Below, in pieces: positions 16,916-26,771 of a stretch of 64,000 bases of DNA (position 1 is the first letter of the stretch; the number at the start of each line of letters is the position of its first letter). Source of the DNA: Sphingomonas nostoxanthinifaciens. Lineage in GTDB: Bacteria > Pseudomonadota > Alphaproteobacteria > Sphingomonadales > Sphingomonadaceae. The translations under genes and the position numbers were made by a program. Below the pieces are notes generated by a model. That model was not told the DNA's origin. It did no database searches and saw only the letters and a list, made by a program, of their open reading frames with translations. The DNA is taken from assembly GCF_019930585.1 (NCBI RefSeq), contig NZ_CP082839.1:1302001-1366000 (forward strand), read 5' to 3'.

Positions 16916-18526
16916 ATGTGCACTTATCTCGATAAGGTCGGATCGACCTACTATTTCAAGAAGGGCGTCCCACAGGATTTGGTGGGGCACTTCCGCACCA
17001 AGACTGGCGGCGTGCGGGAGGTCTGGAAAATTTCGCTCGGCACGAAGGACCGGGAAGTCGCCAAGCGCCTCATTCCGGCTCACACGATCGAGATTGAGCG
17101 GCAGATAGTCGAGGCGCAGGCTGTTATAGCCGGCAACGCTCGGGAAGCCCCGGAAACGGTTTCACAGAAGCAAACCGATGCCGATGCGGCAATCATCCGT
17201 GAAGAGCAGGAACGTGCCTCAGCGATCAACGCTGAGCTTGTGGAGGTGGCTCGCGCCGCTGAGGTGCGGCGGCAAGCACGCCGAGAAGCACGGCAGCGCA
17301 TGCGCGAGGAGATGGAGGAGCATGCTCGGCGCTTCTCCACGGCCGATCTGCCGCCCTTTCACGCCATCCTGAAAGACATTATGGAAGAACGGGAGGAGGT
17401 TGCGGAGGCGTTCCAAGCTCGATCGCCGTTGCCGGATTACGCCACGCCCCAAACCGGGCGGTTCGCTTCGCGTAGGCGCACGCGCCAGAGCGACAGGGGT
17501 GACGAACAGCAGCAGGTTCCCCTTTTGGAAATTTTCGATGCCTACGCCGCTGAACAAAAGATCAAGCCGGCTACCCGGATCGGGTGGCGTGCCCACATGG
17601 TCGGGCTGATCGAGTTTTTGGGGCATGACGATGCCGCTCGTATGACGACCGATGACCTTTATCGGTGGGTCGATCAACTTTTGAGTGAGACGACCAAGCG
17701 CGGCACCAAGAGGAATGCACGGACCGTCAAAGGAAGCTATCTCGCTGCCGTCAATGCCACACTCGGTTGGGCGGTAGGTCGTCGCAAGCTTAAGGAGAAT
17801 GTCGCATCATCCGTGGTGGTGCGCGTGCCCCGACAGGCTAAACTTCGGGACCGCAATTTTACGACGGCTGAGGCGCAAGCAATTCTGGCCGCGACGCTGC
17901 TGGCGCAGGACGGCATCACCGCTGAAACGGTCCTCGCTCGCCGCTGGATACCCTGGCTCTGCGCCTACACAGGCGCGCGCGTCAACGAGATGAGCCAGCT
18001 TCGCGGCGCTGACGTGCAGGAGATCGAAGGCATCTGGACGATACGCATCACCCCAGAGGCCGGCACAGTAAAGGCTAACGCAGCGCGTATAGTGCCGCTC
18101 CATCCGCATTTGATTGAGCAGGGCTTTCCCGCTGTAGCCAAGGCAACGGGCGATGGGCCGCTATTCTATAATCCCGGCCGGCGTCGGGTCGAGCGCGAGG
18201 GCAATCGGCACTTTAAGAAAGTGGGCGAGCGTCTGGCCGCTTGGGTGCGTGAAGATGTGGGCATCACTGACACCGGCCTCCAACCGAACCATGGGTGGCG
18301 GCACACTTTCAAGACCCTTGCGATGGCTACAGAAATGCCAGAGCGGATCGCAGATGCCATCCAAGGGCATTCGGCGAAAAGTATTGGACGGACCTATGGC
18401 AGTGTGCCGCTCAAGACGATGGCGGACGCTATCGGACGGATACCTCGGTTCCCCGTCAAAACTGTCGGCGCGAGTAGCGGTGAAGTGTTGAGCCCGGCAA
18501 CTCGCGCCGATCTCGACGCCGATTAA
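16916..18526 (+). CDS. Tyrosine recombinase / integrase
   Basis: A 536-residue site-specific recombinase. The N-terminus (YLDKVGSTYYFKKGVPQDL, KISLGTKDREVAKRL) is the DUF6538-type domain common in alphaproteobacterial island integrases. A long charged linker (about residues 90-180) precedes the core-binding region. The catalytic domain shows Arg in TGARVNEMSQL near residue 353, HxxR in HGWRHTF near 458, His in IQGHSAKS near 485 and the nucleophile Tyr in GRTYGSVPL near 493. It is complete. CAGGAG ends ten bases before the ATG. The gene reads into the element from the left repeat and meets the next gene tail to tail with a four-base overlap. Confidence 0.92.
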   Translation: MCTYLDKVGSTYYFKKGVPQDLVGHFRTKTGGVREVWKISLGTKDREVAKRLIPAHTIEIERQIVEAQAVIAGNAREAPETVSQKQTDADAAIIREEQERASAINAELVEVARAAEVRRQARREARQRMREEMEEHARRFSTADLPPFHAILKDIMEEREEVAEAFQARSPLPDYATPQTGRFASRRRTRQSDRGDEQQQVPLLEIFDAYAAEQKIKPATRIGWRAHMVGLIEFLGHDDAARMTTDDLYRWVDQLLSETTKRGTKRNARTVKGSYLAAVNATLGWAVGRRKLKENVASSVVVRVPRQAKLRDRNFTTAEAQAILAATLLAQDGITAETVLARRWIPWLCAYTGARVNEMSQLRGADVQEIEGIWTIRITPEAGTVKANAARIVPLHPHLIEQGFPAVAKATGDGPLFYNPGRRRVEREGNRHFKKVGERLAAWVREDVGITDTGLQPNHGWRHTFKTLAMATEMPERIADAIQGHSAKSIGRTYGSVPLKTMADAIGRIPRFPVKTVGASSGEVLSPATRADLDAD

Positions 18527-19440
18527 GCGGTCACTTTAACGGCTGCCGCAGGGATAGCCTTGGCGGCAGGTGCTGGCGCTTGAGGCGCAGACTGAATCAC
18601 CGCAGGTGCTGCGCTGGCCGGCAGAGCCGCCGGTGCGTTCTGCACCGTCGAAGCAGCAACCGGAGCTACCGGTGGGGGCGTGGCCGGCGTCAGGGCTGCA
18701 AACACTGGCGCTGGCGTTCCGGCAGGGGCCACCTGCCACTGAAACGGATACTTTGCGCCATTCCAATCCACGGTGACGACAACACGGAACGGCACTTTGC
18801 CTTTCACTTTGTCGAGAGCGATCCGACCCGCATAGCTGTCTCCGGGCGCCACAGTGGTCGTCTGTACCACACCGCTGCCAATCGCTTGCATCGTATGATC
18901 CAGCTTATTCTGTACCGCGACGATGGAAGCCGCTGTTCCCGCAGCCAGAGCAGCAGTCTGTAGTTCGTCAGCGGTCGAACGGTAGCTAACCTGCGTGGCG
19001 ACTGTGCCCCATGGTGAAGTCGTCACTGCATTATAGTGCGTGCGCTGGTTTGCAGATGCGGCTGTGGCAAGACCGCCGGCAGCCGCCAAAGCAATAGTCG
19101 CCCACATAGCGCGGTTCTTAGCTTTTTGTTGAAGCTGCTGGGCGGTAAAGACAAGCACCGGCTGATTGTCGGACACGACGCTCACGTTTTCCACGCCAAT
19201 GTTGCTTGGATGATCGCTGTTGTTAAGAACCGCAATGCCGAAGGTTATTCCGCCATGATCGAAACCTAGCGGCGTAATCTGAACGGCGCCGGTCGGCATC
19301 TGGAGGTCAAGCGTGGGCACGCCTTGGACAAATCGTACTGTCTCTGCGCCTATCTGTACTGGCTGAATAACAGGCGCGGCAGCGTATAACGACGTGACAA
19401 CGACCGCGCTCGCAGTGAGCGCGACAACAGATTTGAACAT
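18523..19440 (-). CDS. Exported protein of unknown function, Ala/Pro-rich tail
   Basis: A 305-residue protein not matched to a family. It starts with a signal peptide (MFKSVVALTASAVVVTSLYA). The central part has beta-rich stretches (GGITFGIAVLNNSDHPSNIGVENVSV, PFRVVVTVDWNGAKYPFQW) and one hydrophobic helix near residue 115 (MWATIALAAAGGLATAA) that may be a membrane segment. The last 70 residues are low-complexity Ala/Pro. I chose the ATG at 19440 because of its GGGGGG ribosome site and the signal peptide. It lies between integrase and the restriction genes, an unusual place for an envelope protein. Domain order resembles surface or conjugation-related assembly proteins, but this is not proven. 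Confidence 0.7.
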   Translation of the reverse strand: MFKSVVALTASAVVVTSLYAAAPVIQPVQIGAETVRFVQGVPTLDLQMPTGAVQITPLGFDHGGITFGIAVLNNSDHPSNIGVENVSVVSDNQPVLVFTAQQLQQKAKNRAMWATIALAAAGGLATAASANQRTHYNAVTTSPWGTVATQVSYRSTADELQTAALAAGTAASIVAVQNKLDHTMQAIGSGVVQTTTVAPGDSYAGRIALDKVKGKVPFRVVVTVDWNGAKYPFQWQVAPAGTPAPVFAALTPATPPPVAPVAASTVQNAPAALPASAAPAVIQSAPQAPAPAAKAIPAAAVKVTA

Positions 19441-19492
19441 ATACCCCCCGGCGTTCAGTATGAACACTGTGCCATTCATCTGGCAGCAAGGT

Positions 19493-20275
19493 TCAGTCAA
19501 GATTAGAATGCGCCAGTTCGGAAGAAATTTCCAGCGTGAGGGTAGGCGTGAGAAAAGCCGACGAGAGGGTGGCCCCGTGCGCATCCAGCCAATGCCTCGC
19601 CGGCTCGAAGTTGGGCATCAGTTTCCTGACGATCGCCCAGAATTGCTCGTCATGCGTCCGCCTTTTAAGGTGTGCGAGTTCGTGGGCGACGACATATTCC
19701 ATTACCCGTTTGGGTGCGAAGATGAGATGCCAGTTCACTAGAAGGTTGCCGGCAGCGCCGCATGATCCCCAGCCCGCAACCATGTCTGTAACTCGCACTG
19801 ACGCGGGCCTCATCTCCAGACGGCCGCCAATTGCTGCAACTAGTTGTTTCACATCCCGACGAGCGCGCGCCTTGAGCCAAAACTTGAGTTCGCTAGCAAC
19901 GAGGCGATCCGGATCCTTTTCGCTCCAATCTGGCAAGTCGACGATAAATCCATTTCGATAAGAAACGGTGGCTCGCCCGGCATCGGTAGGGCGAACCACG
20001 AGTCTAACCTTCCGGCCGCGATAAAGGATCTTTGAGCCAGTCATAAAGCGCGGAACGGCGTGGCGGCTTGCCTCTACCTGCTCCATGTCGCGGACGGCGT
20101 TGAACAGCCACTGACGCTTGCGATTAAGGAAACCAGCTATATCGTCTTCATCGTCGGCTGTCAGGGCTAAGACTTCGACCTGACCGGGCGTAACGGTTAT
20201 ACGTCTCTCCGTGGCGAAGGCGCTGCGGCGAAGCTCATAGGTGATCCTGTGCTTTCCAATACGGACGATAGGCAT
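19493..20275 (-). CDS. YgjP-type zinc metallopeptidase (M48-like, DUF45)
   Basis: A 260-residue protein of the YgjP/DUF45 group. The zinc motif is HELAH at residues 198-202, with a third His at 208 (RRTHDEQFW). The upstream segment has GWGSC and NWHLIFAP, which is the family signature. No signal peptide is present, so it should act in the cytoplasm. Its start overlaps the stop of hsdR by one base (20275), so it is the last gene of the restriction operon. YgjP homologues are frequent companions of type I restriction genes. The role there is not settled, and proteolysis of the restriction complex is only a hypothesis. Confidence 0.87.
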   Translation of the reverse strand: MPIVRIGKHRITYELRRSAFATERRITVTPGQVEVLALTADDEDDIAGFLNRKRQWLFNAVRDMEQVEASRHAVPRFMTGSKILYRGRKVRLVVRPTDAGRATVSYRNGFIVDLPDWSEKDPDRLVASELKFWLKARARRDVKQLVAAIGGRLEMRPASVRVTDMVAGWGSCGAAGNLLVNWHLIFAPKRVMEYVVAHELAHLKRRTHDEQFWAIVRKLMPNFEPARHWLDAHGATLSSAFLTPTLTLEISSELAHSNLD

Positions 20276-23200
20276 CAGACCGCGCCGCCCCCGTAACTGT
20301 GGATCGCGAACTCTTCGACCTTCTCCCGGATTGGCCTCGTTTCGCCGATGCAGTGCTCGGCAAGAATGCGCCGTACCAGTTGGCGCAGGGATCGCAGATA
20401 GGCTTCCATATGTGCGAATGCCGGCTGCGTGGCGGCGGCGTCGGCATAGACAGCATCGATCGCGACGGCGGCAATTCTTAGAGTTTCGTGGGAGTTCTCG
20501 GGCGCTGCGGCCTCCATGATGCGCAGTATCGAAAAGGCGTTTTCGCCCATCCCAAGCTCCGCGTGCACGCCTTGCTCCGCCCGAATGTCGCCGGTCAGGC
20601 CCTCGAAGTCGGCCAAGCCATCGGCAGCGGCGATCTGTCCGGCCTCGAAGCGGCGAATGATCTCTAGCACCCGCTCGGAAAAGCGACCGTACTGCGCCGG
20701 GTTCTTGTCCACTAGTTCGCGGGTCACCCGGCGAAGCTCGGCGGACTTGCGCACGAAAGCCTCCTGCAACTCCTCATCCGATTTCTCCTCGGTCACGAAA
20801 TCGTCGGCGAAGTTCGGGTCGGTGATGTTGCGCAGGCGGATGGTGGTGGACAGCCCGGTCACGTGGACGTGCGTTTCGAGCATGTCCCTGATCTTGCCGC
20901 TGTAACTGCGGTGGTCGAGGCTCTCATCCTTGGCGATGGCCTGCGTCGCGAGGCGCAGGAACGCCGCCGCCCACTTCACTTCGGCCGTGAAATCTAGGAT
21001 CGCGGGATCGGGCGAGAGATCGCCATAGACCTTGATGAAGATGCGGGTGAGCCGCTGGAGGTCGAACCATTCGTCCTCCCGGCCGTCGGCGGCGATTGCG
21101 GCAGCGGCATAGGCTGCCGCCTTCTCGCCCATCCCCTCCAGCTCCATGGCCCGCTTCTGGGCGCGATAGCGCGCATGCGCTTCCTTGAGGTCGTTCCGCA
21201 GCACGGCGATGTCGCGCATCGCGTTTTCGACATCATCGGCGCGGTAGGACTTCAACGCCTCGTCGAGATGGCCGGTCACGCCGATATAATCGACGATGCG
21301 GCCATTGGGCTTCTCGATCTCCGCGCCGTTTGCCAGCTTGACCGAACAGGTGCGGTTGGTCCGCGCAATCGCTTGGAGCAGGTTGTGCTCCTTGAGCGGC
21401 TTGTCGAGATACATGACGTGCTCGATCGGGGCATCGAACCCGGTCAGCAGCTTGTCGCAGACGATCAGGAACTGCGGGTCTTGCCCCGCCACCTTGAACC
21501 GCCGCTTGGCGTCCTTCTCGCTCGCCGCGTCCAGATAATGAGCTTCCAGCCCGTCGCGCAGCGCCTGCACCTCGGCAATCTCGGAGGGCTTATTATCCTC
21601 TTGACTGGAGGAATAGACGCAAGCAATCATCGCGTCGGCCTGCGCGGTGGCCGTATCGGTGTCCGCACCAGCCCGCGCCAGATCGGCGGCGATGGCGGCG
21701 GACAGCGCGGCGCGATATAGGATCACGGCCTCGCGATCGACCGCCACGATCTGCGCCTTGAAGCCGTCCGGCTGGCACACCTGCTTGAAGTGCTCCCAGA
21801 TGTCCAAGGCGATCAGGCGGATGCGCTCGGGGTGCTTGGCAAGCGTGGCGACGGTCAGCCCCTTGCGCTTCAACGCCTCCCGCTTCTCGTCCGGCAGATC
21901 GACAAACCAGCGATCGAACAGGATGTCGATCTCGGCCTCGTTGATCGCCCAATCGGCCTTGCGGCCTTCGTAAAGGATCGGGACGGTAGCACCGTCGCGC
22001 ACCGCATCGTCGATGCCATATTTGTCGAGATAGCCTTCCCCGGCGACGCTGAACCGGGCGTAAGTGTCCTTGTCGGTCGATTTGATCGGGGTGCCGGTGA
22101 AGCCGTAGAAATGCGCGTCGGGCAGCGTCGCTTGCAGATACGCGCCCAAATCCTTTTCTTGCGTGCGGTGGCACTCGTCCACCAGCACGATCCAGTTGGA
22201 GGAGTTGGGGATGGCTTCCTTCGACCCAGCAAACTTGAAAATCGTCGAGAGCAGGATTTGCCCGTTGCCGCCCCGGTTCACCGCCTCGCGCAGCGCCGCC
22301 ACCGATCCGCACTGCGCCGGGTTGGGCAGGCCGCAGGCGACAAAGGTCTTGCTGATCTGATCGTCGAGGTCGATCCGGTCGGTCAGCACGAGGATGTTGG
22401 GGTTGGCGAGGCTGGGCGCGTCGAGCGTCAGGTGGGTTTTCAGCTTGAACGCGAGGAACACCATCGTCAGGCTCTTGCCGCTGCCCTGCGTGTGCCAGAT
22501 CAAGCCCTTGCGGTGCTCGCCGGTTGCAACCCTTTGCACGGCCTTGTTGACCGCGCGAAACTGCTGATAACGGCAGACCTTCTTGATCTTGCGCCCAGTT
22601 TCCGGATCAACCTCGAACACGATGAAGTGCGCCAGCAGGTCGAGCAGGCGCGACGGCTCGCACAGGCACCAGAGGTCTTTTGACAGATCGTAGGGGAAGT
22701 CGGCGGCAGTGCGGGGCCAAGCATCGCGCCACGGGGCAAAGAACTGTGCCGGGCTGCCGGTCGCGCCATAGAGCGTCGCCATGCCATCGGTGACGATGTT
22801 GAAGGCGTTGGGCGCGAACAGGCGCGGGATGTCGCGTTCATACTGCTTGATCTGCTCGAAGGCTTCCTCGGCCCGCGCCGTGGTTTTCAGCGGCGACTTG
22901 GCCTCGATCACCACCAGCGGGATGCCGTTCACGAACAGCACCGCGTCGGGGATGCGCGGGCGCTGGGCGGCGACGCGGAACTGGCGGGTGACGTGGAACT
23001 GGTTGCGAGAGGGCTTCTTGAAGTCGATCAGCGTGATCGGGCTATCGCGGTTCTCGCCGGAGAGGCGGCGCGAATAGCCGCCGCGCAGCTTCCTCTGCCA
23101 ATCCTCGTTGTCGGACAGGGTGGCAAGATCGGCGTAGATCGCCTCGGCGTCGGCCTCGCCAATGCCATTGAGGTCGCGCAGCGCCGCGATCAGCACTGGC

Positions 23201-23322
23201 TTGAGGATGACACGGTTCTCTTCCACCCGCATCGCCAAGGTGGCGGCTGGCGACAGCGCCTGCCAGCCCATCGCCACCAGCGCATCGAGCGCGGGCTTCT
23301 CGGCAAGGCGATACTCGCTCAT
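20275..23322 (-). CDS. hsdR: Type I restriction enzyme R subunit
   Basis: A 1015-residue HsdR, of usual length and complete. The nuclease core near the N-terminus shows Asp126 (PDAVLFVNG) and Glu140-x-Lys142 (VIEAKSP). The helicase motor has Walker A HTQGSGKS at residues 277-284, the DECH box at 382-385 and TGTP at 409-412. Later helicase motifs include FLIVCDKLLTGFDAPI and QAIARTNR. HsdR is the translocating and cutting subunit and needs the HsdM/HsdS methylase complex to bind DNA. Its ATG overlaps the hsdS stop (23319-23322). The adjoining hsdM gene is frameshifted, so the R subunit may have no working partner. Confidence 0.95.
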   Translation of the reverse strand: MSEYRLAEKPALDALVAMGWQALSPAATLAMRVEENRVILKPVLIAALRDLNGIGEADAEAIYADLATLSDNEDWQRKLRGGYSRRLSGENRDSPITLIDFKKPSRNQFHVTRQFRVAAQRPRIPDAVLFVNGIPLVVIEAKSPLKTTARAEEAFEQIKQYERDIPRLFAPNAFNIVTDGMATLYGATGSPAQFFAPWRDAWPRTAADFPYDLSKDLWCLCEPSRLLDLLAHFIVFEVDPETGRKIKKVCRYQQFRAVNKAVQRVATGEHRKGLIWHTQGSGKSLTMVFLAFKLKTHLTLDAPSLANPNILVLTDRIDLDDQISKTFVACGLPNPAQCGSVAALREAVNRGGNGQILLSTIFKFAGSKEAIPNSSNWIVLVDECHRTQEKDLGAYLQATLPDAHFYGFTGTPIKSTDKDTYARFSVAGEGYLDKYGIDDAVRDGATVPILYEGRKADWAINEAEIDILFDRWFVDLPDEKREALKRKGLTVATLAKHPERIRLIALDIWEHFKQVCQPDGFKAQIVAVDREAVILYRAALSAAIAADLARAGADTDTATAQADAMIACVYSSSQEDNKPSEIAEVQALRDGLEAHYLDAASEKDAKRRFKVAGQDPQFLIVCDKLLTGFDAPIEHVMYLDKPLKEHNLLQAIARTNRTCSVKLANGAEIEKPNGRIVDYIGVTGHLDEALKSYRADDVENAMRDIAVLRNDLKEAHARYRAQKRAMELEGMGEKAAAYAAAAIAADGREDEWFDLQRLTRIFIKVYGDLSPDPAILDFTAEVKWAAAFLRLATQAIAKDESLDHRSYSGKIRDMLETHVHVTGLSTTIRLRNITDPNFADDFVTEEKSDEELQEAFVRKSAELRRVTRELVDKNPAQYGRFSERVLEIIRRFEAGQIAAADGLADFEGLTGDIRAEQGVHAELGMGENAFSILRIMEAAAPENSHETLRIAAVAIDAVYADAAATQPAFAHMEAYLRSLRQLVRRILAEHCIGETRPIREKVEEFAIHSYGGGAV

Positions 23323-24557
23323 GCGGGAATCCGAACGCGGCCGGACAGAAGGTCGGCCATGAGGGACTGCTTCATCGCCGTCAGGTTCGTGGCGGACGCC
23401 TTAGTGTGCAAGGCTCCACCAGCCGCAGCCGCTAAGGTCTCGGCCAATTCGATCATCAAAGCGGGCGGTGGCACAGGGACTTGCAGAGGACGCAGTGTCT
23501 GGAGGTTGATGTTCTTCTGCGCGTTCTGCGTTGCCGCTCGGTCCAGCGCGGCCTTGAAGCAAGTTAGCACAGAATAGAGCCAGAACGGATCCACATCGGC
23601 GTTTGCCTCAATGCCCACGACACTATCCGGGCAGGCTACCTGATAGGACGCGATGGCGAAGTCGCCGATGTTGGCCGCGATGGTGGTCATGATGGTGCCC
23701 GCTGCAAAGACCCGGCTGACCCCAACGCCAAGTTCATTCAACGTCTGCGTATGTCGCGTGATGTAATCGCCAGCAGCGGTAATGTCCCCGGTCTGGATGA
23801 ACGGGGTTGAACCGCCGAAGTATCGAGGATCGTTGCGGGGCCGGATCGAGAACTTACCGCGCTCGATCCTTGCTAGACGCTCAAGAGATGCAACAGTCCA
23901 GCCGGGTGGTAGGTCGTTGGTCGTCCCGTCGGGCGCAACGTTGAGAAGTTCGTGTCGCATTGTCTTACTGGCACACAGCATAGATGTTGCGACCGCGTTC
24001 GTTGCCGCAATCGCCTCATCCACCGACCGCAGCACCTCGGCGATTCGCCGCTGCTCGTCGAGTGGAGGGAGGGCAAACTCGAACCGCTCAAACGCCTTAC
24101 GGTCAACGCGCTGGTGACTGTTCGTGCTGGAGGACGGTGTGATGTCGCGATGGCCGAGGAAGGCTGCGCTGGATAGGTATTGGGTCAGGTAGTCGAGATC
24201 GATGCCACTGCCCTGCGCCACCAGCGGCCAAAACTCGGTCGAGCAATACGAGTGCGACGGTGCGTCGCCGCGCACGCGCCAGATGCGCGGGATGCGTGGG
24301 TTGAGCTTACTGAACAGCACGCAATCGTCGGGAACAACGGTCTTGTTGCTCTTGATGGCCTCGCCGGGAACAACCTCCGGCCCTGCGCGCTCGTCGAACG
24401 CGGGCAGTGAGTAGTGATGGATCTCCGGGAGTGCAGCAAGGTCTGCCGACGAAATACCATCGGTGATAATGCGGACAACCTTACTGAGCATGACTTGTCG
24501 CCAATCGGTTGGAGGGCCAGTCACCGCCCGTTCCAGTTCCGCCACCTCACTCGACAT
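23319..24557 (-). CDS. hsdS: Type I restriction enzyme specificity (S) subunit
   Basis: A 412-residue HsdS with the usual two target-recognition domains, each followed by a conserved helix. The first half-repeat ends with FALPPLDEQRRIAEVLRSVD near residue 170. The second begins at PPGWTVASLERLARI and ends with VPVPPPALMIELAETLAAA. The two halves set the bipartite recognition sequence, which cannot be deduced here. The start overlaps the end of hsdM by 11 bases. Reading frames are intact throughout. Confidence 0.93.
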   Translation of the reverse strand: MSSEVAELERAVTGPPTDWRQVMLSKVVRIITDGISSADLAALPEIHHYSLPAFDERAGPEVVPGEAIKSNKTVVPDDCVLFSKLNPRIPRIWRVRGDAPSHSYCSTEFWPLVAQGSGIDLDYLTQYLSSAAFLGHRDITPSSSTNSHQRVDRKAFERFEFALPPLDEQRRIAEVLRSVDEAIAATNAVATSMLCASKTMRHELLNVAPDGTTNDLPPGWTVASLERLARIERGKFSIRPRNDPRYFGGSTPFIQTGDITAAGDYITRHTQTLNELGVGVSRVFAAGTIMTTIAANIGDFAIASYQVACPDSVVGIEANADVDPFWLYSVLTCFKAALDRAATQNAQKNINLQTLRPLQVPVPPPALMIELAETLAAAAGGALHTKASATNLTAMKQSLMADLLSGRVRIPA

Positions 24558-26045
24558 AGCGGAGCCTCCGGAGATGGCCGAACATCACGGCTTCGGCCTC
24601 ATTGCGCTGGGCGATCAGGTCTTGCAGCTTGGCGACTTCCGCCGCGACATCGACCGCCTCGGCATCCGCCCCGGTCTGGACATAGCGGCTGATGTTGAGA
24701 TTGTGGCCGTTGGCGGCGATCTCGTCCACCGGCACCATGCGGGCCAGCTTGTCGATGTCGGCAAAGCCGTGGACGGCGTCGGCCAGCGCGCGGATATGGT
24801 CGTCTGTCAGGAAGTTCTGCGCCTTGCCGGGCGTGTAGGTAGCATCGCCGTTCACGATCAGCACCTTGCCGCGCCGGTCGGCGGGCTTCTTCTTGTGGCA
24901 GATCAGCAGGGCGGCAGGGATGCCCGCTCCGTAGAACAGGTTCGGGGCAAGCCCCACCACCGCCTCGATCACGTCTGCGGCCAGCATGGCCTCCCTGATG
25001 CGCCCCTCGGCCCCGCCACGGAACAACACACCATGCGGCACCACCACCGCCAGCACGCCCCCATCCTTGAGGCTGGCGAGCATGTGCTGGACGAAGGCAA
25101 GGTCGCCATAGCTCTTGGGCGGGCATCCATATTCGTCGCGCCCGAACGGGTCGCCTTTCTGCCAGACCTCGTAGCCCCACACCTTCTCCGAGAAGGGCGG
25201 GTTGGCCAGCAGCGGTCATAAGCGCCGACGCCTTCGGTGAACTCACGCGCCTTGGGGTCATATCGCTTCGGTGACAGGATGGTGTCGCCCTTGGCGATGA
25301 AGGCATCGTCCACGTCGTGCAGGAACAGGTTGATCTCGGCGATGCCCCACGTCGCGAAGTTCTTCTCCTGCCCATAGAGCGACAGGCTGCGTGCGTTCTC
25401 TCCCCGATCTTTCAGATACTGGACCGCCTCCAGCAACATGCCGCCTGAGCCACAGGTCGGGTCGTAGATCGACATGCCGGGGCGCGGCTCGACGATCTCG
25501 ACCATGAGGCGAACGATCGAGCGGGGCGTATAAAACTCGCCGCCCTTTTTGCCCGCCCCCTCGGCGAACATCTTGATGAGGTAGAGGTAGGCGTCGCCCA
25601 GCATGTCGGCGGGCACGTCGGCGTTGCGTAGCCGGTGCTTCTCGAAATGGGCGAGCAGCTTTTCCAGGAGGGCGTCGGAGAACCGATCCTGATTGGCGAA
25701 GTCCACATCGCCGAACACACCGCGTAGCCGAAGGTTGGCATCTTCGATCGCGTTCAACGCATTGTTCAGCCGCTGGCCGATCAGCGTGGATTGCTGCCGG
25801 ACCGCCTCCCACCGATGTTCGGGCGGAATATGAAAGCGATGTTCGTCGGGGTCGGCCGCTTCCAGCCTGTCGCCCGTCTCGGCAAGCAGCGCCTCATATT
25901 CCTCTTCCCACACGTCGCAGAGCCGTTTGTAGAATAGCAGGCCGAAGACATACTGCTTGTAATCAGCGGCATCGACCGTGCCCCTAAGGATGTCGGCCGC
26001 ACCCCAAAGATGCCGCTCCAGCGCCTGCTGGGAAAGTTTGGTCAT
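24547..26045 (-). pseudogene. hsdM: Type I DNA methyltransferase (M) subunit, frameshifted
   Basis: Two frames together give a normal HsdM of about 499 residues. The first runs from the ATG at 26045 and contains the N-terminal helical domain and SAM motif I (YDPTCGSGGM, residues 195-203). It remains in register through EGVGAYD, residue 277. The second frame resumes at LLANPPFSEKVWG, holding the catalytic NPPF motif, and continues to the stop at 24547. At 25213-25214 only two bases stand where three are needed, so one base is missing directly before the NPPF segment. As written, translation would end in an unrelated tail. Either the methylase is dead or this is a sequencing error. Confidence 0.85.
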
Positions 26046-26259
26046 TGGCCCCCTCTATGCTGCTGTACGCCGTAGGGGCGTGGCCATAAGCGATCAATCT
26101 GACATGCGGCCTGTCGACCTGATTTTCGCGTTGTCGTGCGAGATGACACTTCAGAGCGATCACTAGCTCATTTCCCCCCTTTACCCCCCCCCAGCTTTAC
26201 ACAGTCCAGTGGCTCGCTATCGCGCCGCTCCCAATTAACGGTAGCGGGTATGGAGCAAG

Positions 26260-26646
26260 GTGACAGGGTTGGATGAACTGCTGCGATTGATCGCAGAGGA
26301 TGTGCGAAGTCTCATGGAACAGCCCGTAGCCCTGCTGGGAGAAGCCCAGCCGCCTCGCGGGAATGGTGTTTACCAGTTTCTCGTCGGCGGTGAGGTGAAG
26401 TATGTTGGTGAGGCTAAGGGCAGCGGCGGACTGCGGGATAGGCTGCTCCGCAAGCACATCTCTGGTGACGATGGACACGCGCTCCAGCGAGCCTTCCTTA
26501 TTGAGTTTCCCGATCGGGCGCACCGTCGCGACCACATCCTTCAGAATGTTTCGGCCCGTTGGCTCGCGATTGATGATGCCCAACGAATCTCAGCAGTCGA
26601 GCGAACGCTCATCTGCCTTCTTAGGCCAGCGTGGAACCGTAGGTAG
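26260..26646 (+). CDS. GIY-YIG nuclease-like small protein
   Basis: A 128-residue protein with a GIY-YIG-like pattern: GNGVYQFLVGGEVKYVGEA (the paired GVY and YVG strands), then GLRDRLLRKHIS with the catalytic-type Arg, and near the end ISAVERTLICLLRPAWN with the Glu and Asn expected of the fold. It is small and lacks a DNA-binding appendage. The start is a GTG with a weak GGAGCAAG site. It lies divergent from the hsd operon. It may nick DNA, but its target is unknown. Confidence 0.65.
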   Translation: MTGLDELLRLIAEDVRSLMEQPVALLGEAQPPRGNGVYQFLVGGEVKYVGEAKGSGGLRDRLLRKHISGDDGHALQRAFLIEFPDRAHRRDHILQNVSARWLAIDDAQRISAVERTLICLLRPAWNRR

Positions 26647-26649
26647 GTT

Positions 26650-26760
26650 ACATCACAACTTGTACGTTGTGAGGCGGCCTCATCGTCCTCATTTGGCTGC
26701 CTCAAAAGATACTTGACGGCCTTACGAGAGATGCCTCATAATGACCAAATACCTTGTGAG
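26650..26760. promoter_or_regulatory. Repeat-rich region before serine recombinase
   Basis: This stretch has an inverted repeat with arms CACAAC and GTTGTG, six bases apart (26662-26679). It also has several TGAGG/CCTCA copies in both directions, including TGAGGCGGCCTCA. Such clustered short repeats fit a recombinase binding (res-like) or autoregulatory site for the gene at 26772. This is inferred from position. Confidence 0.4.
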
Positions 26761-26771
26761 GGGAATCAAGC

